Assembly: GCA_030634615.1 (NCBI GenBank)
Contig: DAOWAL010000025.1
Coordinates: 1 to 11,845 of the forward strand
Length of the DNA stretch: 11,845 nucleotides
Direction of reading: 5' to 3'
Source of the DNA: Candidatus Aenigmatarchaeota archaeon
GTDB lineage: Archaea; Aenigmatarchaeota; Aenigmatarchaeia; QMZP01; QMZT01
Position numbers and translations under genes: made by a program. Positions 6,376 to 11,845 of the stretch are shown here, piece after piece (position 1 is the first letter of the stretch; each line of letters opens with the position of its first letter). The notes under the pieces are model-generated. The model was not told where the DNA came from. It was given only the letters and a program-made list of their open reading frames with translations, and searched no databases.

Positions 6376-7626
6376 TTTTTCAGGTGTTCTTGGGAATAAT
6401 ATGGTTTCCTGGACATCTTCCATTTCTGTAATTTTTGCAACAAATCTTTCAGTGCCAAAACCTATTCCACCATGAGGCGGGATTCCCCATCTGAATGCAT
6501 TAGTGTAGAATTCAAAATCTTTCGGGTTAAGACCCTTCTCTTTCATGACTTTTACCAGCACATCAAATCTGTGCTCTCTCTGTCCACCTGATGCAAGTTC
6601 AAGACCGCGATAATCAAGGTCTATTCCTCTTGAAAGTCTTCCGTCAAGCATCACATAGAACGGCTTAATCTTGGAAGGGTATTTTGTTATAAAATAAAAA
6701 TCATGTCCTTTTTTCTGCATTATTTCTCCAAGCTTTTTTTCCTGTGCATCTTCTAAATCTTCGCCCCATTCAATTTTAAGACCGGCTTTATTGAGAAGTT
6801 TTACTGCCTCATCATATGTCACTCTTTTGAAAGGAACTTTTGGAACTTCCACGTTAATTCCCTGTGCTTTTAATCCTTTCATAACATACTCGATCATGTT
6901 TTCGAGAGTTATCATGACATCTTCTTCCGAATCTATCCATGCAATTTCAAAATCCGCTGATAAATATTCTGATAAATGTCTTCGTGTGTGGAATTTTTCA
7001 GCCCTGAAAACTTGACCTATTTCATATATCTTATCCATACCTGAAGCCATCATCATTTGTTTGTATAACTGCGGGGACTGTCTTAGATAAGCTTCTTTTC
7101 CGTAATAGTTGAATTTGAAAAGCGTTGAACCGCCTTCTGCGCCTGCTGCCTGTATAACGGGGCTGTGAATTTCAATGAAGTTATTTTTTCTGTAATAATC
7201 ATGCATGAGACCAATTATCTTGTGCCTTATAATAAACACTTTCATTATCTTTGGATCTCTTAAGTCAAGGTATCTGTAATTGAATCTTGTATCCTTACCC
7301 GAATCAACATTTTTGTCAAGTGGTAGTGGCTTTTCTGCGCCCGCAACAACTCTTACTGTTTCAGGCAGTAATTCGTAACCAAGTTTTGCAACTTTTGATT
7401 TGACAACAGTACCGATAATGTCAACACAATCCTCTTTTCCAAGTTTTGCAATTGTGTCAAATACACCTTTGGAAACATCATCTTTTTTGGCTATTATCTG
7501 AACCTTTCCTTCCCTGTCTCTGACAGTCAGAAAAATTATTTTTCCTATATTTCGAACATCGTCTACCCAGCCCTTTATCCTCGCTTTTTTACTTTCACTG
7601 AGCTTGTTTGAGAATGTTCGTTCCAT
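6364..7626 (-). CDS. aspS: Aspartyl-tRNA synthetase, archaeal type
   Basis: This 420-residue class II synthetase attaches aspartate to tRNA-Asp. An N-terminal OB-fold anticodon domain (about 15-92, with IKGWVDDVRNIGKIIF) precedes the catalytic core. AspRS signatures are clear: YLRQSPQLYKQMMM (180-193), motif 2 beginning FRAE at 207-210, the GIDLDYRGLELASGGQREHR stretch, and motif 3 GIGFGTERF with Arg394. There is no bacterial insertion domain, so it is the short archaeal/eukaryotic form. In Thermococcus AspRS a Trp26 and a Lys85 favour tRNA-Asp over tRNA-Asn. The second is conserved here (Lys81 in AKLG), while the first is an unusual Asp (Asp22). With asnS nearby, a discriminating enzyme is expected. 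The start follows a TATA-like box about 26 bases upstream, inside the 34-base gap after the regulator gene, so aspS has its own promoter and may also be read from the regulator's. Confidence 0.96.
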   Translation of the reverse strand: MERTFSNKLSESKKARIKGWVDDVRNIGKIIFLTVRDREGKVQIIAKKDDVSKGVFDTIAKLGKEDCVDIIGTVVKSKVAKLGYELLPETVRVVAGAEKPLPLDKNVDSGKDTRFNYRYLDLRDPKIMKVFIIRHKIIGLMHDYYRKNNFIEIHSPVIQAAGAEGGSTLFKFNYYGKEAYLRQSPQLYKQMMMASGMDKIYEIGQVFRAEKFHTRRHLSEYLSADFEIAWIDSEEDVMITLENMIEYVMKGLKAQGINVEVPKVPFKRVTYDEAVKLLNKAGLKIEWGEDLEDAQEKKLGEIMQKKGHDFYFITKYPSKIKPFYVMLDGRLSRGIDLDYRGLELASGGQREHRFDVLVKVMKEKGLNPKDFEFYTNAFRWGIPPHGGIGFGTERFVAKITEMEDVQETILFPRTPEKLTP

Positions 7627-7646
7627 AAGAATAAAATTAACTGCTG

Positions 7647-7656
7647 ATTTATTAAA
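7647..7656 (-). promoter_or_regulatory. TATA box for aspS
   Basis: Reads TTTAATAAAT on the minus strand, centred about 26 bases before the ATG at 7626. It lies in the short gap between the regulator stop (7661) and aspS, so aspS can be transcribed separately. Confidence 0.5.
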
Positions 7657-7660
7657 GTGT

Positions 7661-8113
7661 TTAGTTCTCTTTCAGAATAACGAGAGTTTGAGTACTTTCA
7701 ATGCCTTGTACGTCCCTGAGTTTGTCTATTATTATTTTGTCAAGATCCTCTATGTCCTTTACCCTTATGAGCAGTATCATATCTATTGTTCCTGTTACTA
7801 TGTCCGCCTTTTCAACGAAATGGAATTTTTTGAGGTCTTTAACAAGGTCGTGCTGGGTTCTTCTAAAACCCTTGAGATATTTTGAATCAGCTTTTACAAG
7901 CACGTATGCTGCAATGCTCTTGCCGAGTTTTTTGTGATCTACGTCTATTGTGAACCGTTTTATTATACCCTCACTTTTGAGCCTTTTTATCCTGTGGTGT
8001 ACTGTTGTTATTGGCAGAAGTGTCCTTGATGCAATCTGTCTTACTGTCAGATCCCCTCTTTGTGCGAGGATTTCCAGTATTCTTTCGTCTTTTTTATCAA
8101 CTTTAATGCTCAT
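7661..8113 (-). CDS. Lrp/AsnC-family transcriptional regulator
   Basis: A 150-residue regulator of the feast/famine (Lrp/AsnC) family. Residues about 5-55 form the helix-turn-helix domain (DERILEILAQRGDLTVRQIA... ITTVHHRIKRLKSEGIIKRF). Residues about 68-148 form the RAM effector and dimerisation domain, including the usual VTGTIDMILLIRV strand with the VTG turn. Such proteins form dimers to octamers and usually sense amino acids. It is divergent from asnA and directly upstream of aspS. In E. coli the relative AsnC activates divergent asnA and represses itself, responding to asparagine. The same wiring is likely here, because one palindrome overlaps its own promoter and another abuts the asnA TATA box. 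The start at 8113 sits 26 bases from a strong TATA box, giving a leaderless mRNA. The family is certain; the effector (asparagine or aspartate) is inferred. Confidence 0.94.
   Translation of the reverse strand: MSIKVDKKDERILEILAQRGDLTVRQIASRTLLPITTVHHRIKRLKSEGIIKRFTIDVDHKKLGKSIAAYVLVKADSKYLKGFRRTQHDLVKDLKKFHFVEKADIVTGTIDMILLIRVKDIEDLDKIIIDKLRDVQGIESTQTLVILKEN
7668..7681 (+). repeat. 14-bp direct repeat, copy 1 (TCTTTCAGAATAAC)
   Basis: Identical to 8199-8212. This copy lies in the last codons of the Lrp-like gene, the other in the asnA leader, so the pair almost flanks the regulator gene. The three bases that follow differ by one (GAG versus AAG). Confidence 0.5.
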
Positions 8114-8133
8114 AATGAAACATATGTTCCATT
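8114..8133. promoter_or_regulatory. Palindromic operator over the regulator's own start (probable autorepression site)
   Basis: AATGAAACATATGTTCCATT is a 20-bp palindrome with 9 of 10 base pairs symmetric (mismatch at 8118/8129) and a perfect core AACATATGTT. It fills exactly the space between the regulator's TATA box (8134-8144) and its start codon (8113). A protein bound there would block transcription start. The symmetry is seen; the bound protein is inferred. Confidence 0.65.
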
Positions 8134-8144
8134 TAATATATAAA
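8134..8144 (-). promoter_or_regulatory. TATA box of the Lrp/AsnC-like regulator gene
   Basis: Reads TTTATATATTA on the minus strand, centred 26 bases before the ATG at 8113. It is one of the best TATA boxes in the window and implies a leaderless transcript. Confidence 0.7.
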
Positions 8145-8166
8145 TGTTCGTATTTTTTGTAAAAAA

Positions 8167-8183
8167 TACAACAAATTGTTGTA
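8167..8183. promoter_or_regulatory. Palindromic operator abutting the asnA TATA box
   Basis: TACAACAAATTGTTGTA has perfect 8-bp arms around one central base (8175). It ends where the asnA TATA box begins, covering the BRE position at which TFB binds. Its AACA...TGTT core resembles that of the other palindrome in this gap (AACA-N3-TGTT here, AACA-N2-TGTT there). Likely a site for the divergent Lrp-like regulator. Confidence 0.65.
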
Positions 8184-8196
8184 AATATATATAAAC
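8184..8196 (+). promoter_or_regulatory. TATA box of asnA
   Basis: AATATATATAAAC is a strong archaeal TATA element. Transcription should start near 8214, leaving a leader of about 25 bases that contains an SD site, unlike the leaderless neighbours. Confidence 0.65.
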
Positions 8197-8198
8197 TA

Positions 8199-8212
8199 TC
8201 TTTCAGAATAAC
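8199..8212 (+). repeat. 14-bp direct repeat, copy 2 (TCTTTCAGAATAAC)
   Basis: Identical to 7668-7681. It lies just downstream of the asnA TATA box, at about the predicted transcription start. Confidence 0.5.
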
Positions 8213-8225
8213 AAGAAATAAAAAA

Positions 8226-8233
8226 AGGAGGAG
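8226..8233 (+). promoter_or_regulatory. SD site of asnA (AGGAGGAG)
   Basis: A near-perfect complement to the 16S rRNA 3' end: AGGAGG at 8226-8231, 8 bases before the ATG at 8240. It is the strongest SD in the window. Confidence 0.8.
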
Positions 8234-8239
8234 ATTACT

Positions 8240-9235
8240 ATGGATTTGAGAGAAACAGAAAGAGGAATAAAGCTCATAAAGGATTTTTTCCAGGATGAGC
8301 TGGCAAAAACGTTATCATTGCAAAGAGTATCCGCGCCAATGATGGCTAAGGTAGGTACAGGAGTGAATGATGACTTAAACGGTGTAGAAAGCAAAGTAAC
8401 CTTTTTGGTCCCTGACGCGTGCTCAAAGGCAGAGATAGTCTTCTCTCTGGCGAAGTGGAAAAGAATGGCACTTGCTGATTATGGATTTTCGCCAGGCGAA
8501 GGCTTATACACTGATATGAATGCAATAAGGCCTGAGGAAATCCTTGACGAGTTCCATTCAATATATGTTGATCAGTGGGACTGGGAAAAGATTATACTCG
8601 CAGACGAAAGATCACTTGATACTCTAAGAGATGTTGTCAGGAGAATATACAGTGTACTCAAAAAAACTGAAAAAATGGTATGCGAAAAATATCCTGAAAT
8701 AGAGCCAATACTTCCTGATGAAATATCATTTGTGCATGCAGAAGATCTTTGCTCAAGATTTCCTGAGTTAAGTCCAAGAGAAAGAGAAGATAAGATAACA
8801 AAGGAGAAGGGCGCTGTCTTTATCATAGGAATAGGGTCAGATCTTTCTGACGGGAAGCCGCATGACAGGAGAGCACCTGATTATGACGACTGGATAACAC
8901 TCACAAGTGAGGGTACAAAAGGACTTAACGGAGACATACTTGTATGGTACCCGTCACTCGGTAAATCAATGGAACTGTCTTCAATGGGTATAAGAGTAGA
9001 TAGTGGATCCCTAATGGAACAACTGAAGATTAGAAAAGAGGAACACAGAAAGGAAATGTACTGGCACAAAAGACTCATTGACGGTGATCTCCCGTTAACA
9101 CTCGGTGGTGGAATAGGGCAGTCAAGGCTTTGCATGTTCTTTCTCAGAAAGCAACACATAGGCGAAGTGCAGGCAAGTGTTTGGCCTGAAAGAATAAGGA
9201 ATGATTGTGAAAAAAGGGGCTTAATGCTCCTTTAA
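8240..9235 (+). CDS. asnA: Aspartate--ammonia ligase (asparagine synthetase A)
   Basis: This cytoplasmic enzyme makes asparagine from aspartate, ammonia and ATP (with release of AMP). The 331 residues align over their whole length with E. coli AsnA (330 residues). Shared blocks are SLAKWKR (69-75), GEGLY (86-90), YVDQWDWE (109-116), FVHAEDL (164-170), RAPDYDDW (211-218), LNGDILVW (229-236), ELSSMGIRVD (245-254) and GGGIGQSRL (289-297). This is the bacterial-type AsnA, not the shorter archaeal enzyme derived from AsnRS, nor glutamine-dependent AsnB. Its fold is that of the class II synthetase catalytic core, related to both neighbouring synthetases. It leads an operon with asnS (gap of 45 bases to the preferred asnS start) and is divergent from an Lrp/AsnC-type gene across two palindromes. 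Local transfer from bacteria is possible, but base composition matches the neighbours. Confidence 0.96.
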   Translation: MDLRETERGIKLIKDFFQDELAKTLSLQRVSAPMMAKVGTGVNDDLNGVESKVTFLVPDACSKAEIVFSLAKWKRMALADYGFSPGEGLYTDMNAIRPEEILDEFHSIYVDQWDWEKIILADERSLDTLRDVVRRIYSVLKKTEKMVCEKYPEIEPILPDEISFVHAEDLCSRFPELSPREREDKITKEKGAVFIIGIGSDLSDGKPHDRRAPDYDDWITLTSEGTKGLNGDILVWYPSLGKSMELSSMGIRVDSGSLMEQLKIRKEEHRKEMYWHKRLIDGDLPLTLGGGIGQSRLCMFFLRKQHIGEVQASVWPERIRNDCEKRGLMLL

Positions 9236-9267
9236 TTTTTTAAAGCACTGCTTACAAGAATATAGTT

Positions 9268-9272
9268 AAGGA
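9268..9272 (+). promoter_or_regulatory. SD site (AAGGA) that fixes the asnS start
   Basis: AAGGA lies 8 bases before the ATG at 9281 but touches the alternative ATG at 9272. The same GATTACTATG context precedes asnA, with the same SD spacing, favouring 9281. Confidence 0.65.
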
Positions 9273-9280
9273 TGATTACT

Positions 9281-10558
9281 ATGGACATTAAGAAAGTTCC
9301 TAAGAGTGTTGGAAAAACCCTTGAAATAAAGGGATGGGTATACAGAAAAAGAGAGAGCAAAAACATTATATTTTTCATAATACGTGATTCTGATGACATT
9401 GTACAATGTACAATAAAGGATGATAACAAGCATTTTGAAGAGGCAAAGAAAATAACAATGGAATCTTCAGTGATAGTAAAGGGTACAGTCAACAAAGATG
9501 AACGTTCACCTACTGGATATGAAATGAAAATAGAAGAAATTGAGCCAGTTCATATAGCTGAACGTTACCCGATAACAAAAGATCAGTCGACTGAATTGCT
9601 TTTGGATTACAGACATCTTTGGCTCAGGTCAAGATACCTTACAGCTGTAATGAAGATAAGGCACACTGTTGTCGGGGCAATACACAAATTCTTCCGTGAT
9701 AACGGATACTATGAATTCGATGCTCCGGTTTTCCAGCCAAGTCAGTGTGAGGGCGGATCGACTCTTTTTGAGGTAAAGTACTTTGATGATATTACCTATC
9801 TTACTCAGTCATGGCAGTTGTATGCAGAGGCCGCTGTTTTTGCACTGGAAAAAGTTTACAACATGGGCCCGACTTTCAGAGCAGAACGTTCTAAGACATC
9901 AAGACATTTATCAGAATTCTGGATGGCTGAAGCCGAAGCGGCTTGGATGGATATTGAGGGACTAGCGCAGCTTGCAAAAGACGAGGTAAGGTTCATAGTA
10001 AAAGAAGTTCTCAAGCACAACAGAAAAGAACTAGAACTTTTGGGAAGGGATATAAGCAAGCTTGAAGTGGTCGCCGAAAAGCCGTTCCCGACAATAACAT
10101 ACACCGAAGCACTTAACATACTTGAGAAAAAAGAAGGAATGAAAGTTAAGTGGGGGAAAGACCTAAGAACTGTTGAAGAAGACAGACTCATGAAGCATTT
10201 TGATGTCCCAATTGTTGTTACAAACTATCCAAAGGAAATAATGGCATTCTACAAACCAAAAGATCCTAAAGATGAAAAAACAGCTCTTTGCATGGATATG
10301 CTGGCACCTGAAGGTTATGGTGAAATAATTGGTGGAAGTCAGAGAGATACTGACATTAAAGAGCTTGAGAAAGCCCTTAAGAAAATGGGTGAAGATCCTA
10401 AAAACTATGAGTGGTACATGGACCTTCGTAAATATGGAAGTGTTCCACATTCAGGTTACGGTATGGGCGTAGAAAGAGTAGTTTCATGGATATGTGGACT
10501 TGAAAGCATTAGAGATGCCATACCGTTTCCAAGAACCCAGAGAAGATTCAAGCCGTAA
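9281..10558 (+). CDS. asnS: Asparaginyl-tRNA synthetase
   Basis: A 425-residue class II synthetase that attaches asparagine to tRNA-Asn. The OB-fold anticodon domain (about 13-92, LEIKGWVYRKRESKNIIFF) is present, which separates it from archaeal asparagine synthetases derived from AsnRS that lack it. CEGGSTLFEV (156-165), TQSWQLYAE (175-183), motif 2 beginning FRAERSKTSRHL (199-210), GEIIGGSQRD (347-356) and motif 3 GYGMGVERV (392-400) are typical AsnRS features. Length is normal. An ATG at 9272 would add three residues but leaves no SD spacing, so 9281 is used. It follows asnA in one operon, coupling asparagine synthesis to its use in translation. Presence of asnS implies direct Asn-tRNA formation rather than only the Asp-tRNA-Asn amidation route. 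Confidence 0.96.
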   Translation: MDIKKVPKSVGKTLEIKGWVYRKRESKNIIFFIIRDSDDIVQCTIKDDNKHFEEAKKITMESSVIVKGTVNKDERSPTGYEMKIEEIEPVHIAERYPITKDQSTELLLDYRHLWLRSRYLTAVMKIRHTVVGAIHKFFRDNGYYEFDAPVFQPSQCEGGSTLFEVKYFDDITYLTQSWQLYAEAAVFALEKVYNMGPTFRAERSKTSRHLSEFWMAEAEAAWMDIEGLAQLAKDEVRFIVKEVLKHNRKELELLGRDISKLEVVAEKPFPTITYTEALNILEKKEGMKVKWGKDLRTVEEDRLMKHFDVPIVVTNYPKEIMAFYKPKDPKDEKTALCMDMLAPEGYGEIIGGSQRDTDIKELEKALKKMGEDPKNYEWYMDLRKYGSVPHSGYGMGVERVVSWICGLESIRDAIPFPRTQRRFKP

Positions 10559-10566
10559 AATTTGTT

Positions 10567-10581
10567 TATAACACCGTTATA
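10567..10581. promoter_or_regulatory. Palindrome abutting the TATA box of the 10617 gene
   Basis: TATAACACCGTTATA has 6-bp arms around a 3-base centre (ACC) and overlaps the upstream end of the TATA element. Its placement resembles that of the asnA-side palindrome. Possible operator. Confidence 0.4.
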
Positions 10582-10590
10582 TTTATAAAC
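10579..10590 (+). promoter_or_regulatory. TATA box of the 10617 gene
   Basis: ATATTTATAAAC is centred about 32 bases before the ATG at 10617, so the transcript would have a leader of only a few bases. It suggests the gene is independent of the asnA-asnS operon. Confidence 0.55.
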
Positions 10591-10616
10591 CCCTGTTTCT
10601 AAAATAATTTGGTTGT

Positions 10617-11012
10617 ATGTCTTACACGAAAAGCAGAATGAAAAAGAACTTCCTTTACATATGTAGTGTTGTCAGGGAACACGGAATTAAAGTTGCGTAT
10701 GACATGAAAATGGGTGAGATAACATCAGAAGGCGAAAGGGTATTATTCTCCCTTATTGAAGATCCTATTAATGTAAAAAAGGTTTACTTCCAGATAGGTT
10801 TCCATTCGAATCCTAAGAACGACATCTCGGGAGATATATCCAAAAACCCGCTTCTGTTCGGCATGAGAAAAGTCAAGATAGATACGAGCGACGTGGAGAA
10901 AACCTGCGAGAATCTGGAAATGATAAGGAAATGCCTCGAGGACGTGGATGATGAAAAACCATTCGTAAGTCCTGAACTTAAATATGATATCCAGAATTTC
11001 AGTATGAACTAA
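10617..11012 (+). CDS. Hypothetical soluble protein
   Basis: A 131-residue protein that I do not recognise. The N-terminus is basic (SYTKSRMKKNF). A central part with FSLIEDPINVKKVYFQIGFHSNP looks like beta strands, and the C-terminal half (VEKTCENLEMIRKCLEDV) looks helical. Three Cys (in YICSV, KTCEN and RKCLE) are present but without a metal-binding spacing. No signal peptide or membrane helix is seen. It follows asnS on the same strand after 58 bases, but a good TATA box and palindrome in that gap point to its own promoter. A second in-frame ATG at codon 8 is an alternative start. Adjacent placement is no proof of a role in asparagine metabolism. Confidence 0.72.
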   Translation: MSYTKSRMKKNFLYICSVVREHGIKVAYDMKMGEITSEGERVLFSLIEDPINVKKVYFQIGFHSNPKNDISGDISKNPLLFGMRKVKIDTSDVEKTCENLEMIRKCLEDVDDEKPFVSPELKYDIQNFSMN

Positions 11013-11023
11013 GAACAGTATGC

Positions 11024-11069
11024 TTTTTTAAATTTTATTTCTAAAATTCATACAATAATTTTTGAGGAG
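11024..11069 (+). promoter_or_regulatory. TATA-like tract and SD site for the Tat-signal protein gene
   Basis: An AT tract (TTTTTTAAATTTTATT, 11024-11039) could serve as TATA box, and its first T-run also as a terminator for the preceding gene. GAGGAG at 11064-11069 is an SD motif 5 bases before ATG 11075 and 11 before ATG 11081. Confidence 0.45.
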
Positions 11070-11074
11070 CTGTG

Positions 11075-11536
11075 ATGATTATGCTAAGTAATAAAAAAAT
11101 GGATAGAAGATATTTTTTGAAAACAGTAGGTTATGCGTTAGTTGGTACTGCCGCAGGGCTTTACGCTGACAATTTTATTAAAGATTCAGATTATACCAAA
11201 AAATTCCAAGAGATATGTTCAGAAATCAATAAGACAGGTGAAATATGGGGTCCTCCCGAAGATCCCCTTGCAAGGCAGAGATTCGTCAGAGACGTCGATT
11301 TTGACGGCGACGGCAAGCCGGACATTACAAAAGGAAAGGTTAGGTATTTTGTTGACGGTAACGATTTAATGTTCATAGAAACAAACCTTTCATCTAGTAA
11401 ACGTGTTATGATAAAGGGCACGATGGAAGATGGAAAATTCACGGAACTCAATATAGGCAACTTGTCACAATCGTTTGCCAAGAATATAATAAACACCTTC
11501 TATGACAAGATCGTGGAGAACCCCAAAAAACAGTGA
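11075..11536 (+). CDS. Putative Tat-exported protein with Asp-rich calcium-type loop
   Basis: About 153 residues. Near the N-terminus, MDRRYFLK followed by a hydrophobic stretch (TVGYALVGTAAGLYA) resembles a twin-arginine export signal, although the usual Ser/Thr before RR is Asp. No AxA cleavage site is obvious, so the helix may stay as an anchor. After a short helical part, DVDFDGDGKPDI (73-84) is an Asp-rich loop of the kind seen in EF-hand, dockerin and FG-GAP proteins that bind calcium. The C-terminal half (YFVDGNDLMFIETNL... RVMIKGTMEDGKF) looks like beta hairpins. Starts at GTG 11072, ATG 11075, ATG 11081 and ATG 11099 are all in frame. The SD site excludes 11072 by spacing and allows 11075 or 11081; 11099 would put RR directly after MD. 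Function is unknown. Confidence 0.72.
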   Translation: MIMLSNKKMDRRYFLKTVGYALVGTAAGLYADNFIKDSDYTKKFQEICSEINKTGEIWGPPEDPLARQRFVRDVDFDGDGKPDITKGKVRYFVDGNDLMFIETNLSSSKRVMIKGTMEDGKFTELNIGNLSQSFAKNIINTFYDKIVENPKKQ

Positions 11537-11673
11537 AGCCTCGAGAGGGTAAATATTGAGCCCCGTTAGTTATTGTTCCTGTGTTATGGTAATAATACTA
11601 TTAATACTATTTGCTATATCATCGAGATTTATAAAATTTTCTGAATATACAATTGCTGGTAGGTTCGTTGACA

Positions 11674-11845
11674 TTATCGTTTCTTTTTGAACATTTTCTT
11701 GAATGATTTGGGTTTCATCCAAACAAACAATAGGATTATTACTACGATTACACCAACGCCGACATACACTCCAGTGTAATTGGGAACTGGTTTCATCATA
11801 CATTTATTATCCAGACACTGATACCCACAAATTTCGAGTGTCTCC
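11674..11845 (-). CDS. C-terminal part of a single-span membrane protein, N-terminus beyond window
   Basis: On the minus strand, a frame open at the right window edge gives 56 residues before the TAA at 11674-11676. It begins with a Cys-rich stretch ending CGYQCLDNKC, then a proline-containing linker (MMKPVPNYTG). A clear membrane helix follows (VYVGVGVIVVIILLFVWM), and a strongly basic tail (KPKSFKKMFKKKR). This is the C-terminal anchor typical of an exported protein whose large domain lies outside the cell with the basic tail inside. A longer minus-strand frame at 11570-11803 overlaps in another register and has no such structure. The 137 bases between this stop and the preceding gene hold only AT-rich sequence where the two genes converge. 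Confidence 0.75.
   Translation of the reverse strand, partial: ETLEICGYQCLDNKCMMKPVPNYTGVYVGVGVIVVIILLFVWMKPKSFKKMFKKKR

Noticed and set aside
8240..9235. Possibility that this is the archaeal AsnRS-related asparagine synthetase.
   Set aside because: The sequence matches bacterial AsnA in length and in all motif blocks (SLAKWKR, YVDQWDWE, RAPDYDDW, GGGIGQSRL) and lacks AsnRS motifs 2 and 3 in their usual form.
11570..11803. A 77-codon minus-strand frame at the right end.
   Set aside because: It overlaps, in another register, the better-supported frame ending at 11674 that has a Cys motif, membrane helix and basic tail. The 77-codon product has no structure of its own and no promoter.

Overview
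The window looks like archaeal chromosome. Most genes that open a transcription unit have an AT-rich TATA-like box centred about 24-28 bases before the start codon, as expected for leaderless archaeal mRNAs. Genes inside operons, or with a short leader, instead carry Shine-Dalgarno (SD) motifs (before 2238, 8240, 9281 and 11075). The aspartyl-tRNA synthetase is of the compact archaeal type. The phylum cannot be fixed from the sequence. No tRNA, rRNA, CRISPR array or insertion sequence was seen, and no gene-free stretch exceeds 300 bases.

Left part (1-2814): a minus-strand pair of membrane-anchored alpha/beta hydrolase and lipoprotein (cut by the window edge); a plus-strand pair of a secreted single-anchor protein and a small multi-span membrane protein, overlapping by 44 bases; and a short minus-strand hypothetical gene.

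Middle (2815-6363): a GC-rich DASS/SLC13-type dicarboxylate transporter that stands out against its AT-rich surroundings. Directly behind it lies the AT-richer, decayed C-terminal end of a second, diverged DASS transporter. Next comes a divergent pair, a small membrane protein and a 427-residue coiled-coil protein, sharing a symmetric 90-bp promoter region.

Right part (6364-10558) is the centrepiece, a compact aspartate/asparagine module. aspS and an Lrp/AsnC-family regulator run leftward; a bacterial-type asnA (ammonia-dependent asparagine synthetase) and asnS run rightward. AsnA makes asparagine from aspartate, AsnRS charges it to tRNA-Asn, and AspRS uses the competing aspartate. The 126-bp gap between regulator and asnA holds two TATA boxes and two different near-perfect palindromes. 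One lies exactly between TATA and start codon of the regulator (autorepression geometry). The other abuts the asnA TATA/BRE (activation or repression geometry). This parallels the asnC-asnA divergon of Escherichia coli, here with archaeal promoters.

The end (10559-11845) holds an unrecognised 131-residue protein behind a palindrome-flanked promoter, a probable Tat-exported protein with an Asp-rich calcium-type loop, and the C-terminus of a single-span membrane protein running off the right edge. Several gene starts were moved from the longest possible ORF on promoter or SD spacing (1616, 4793, 9281, 11075).
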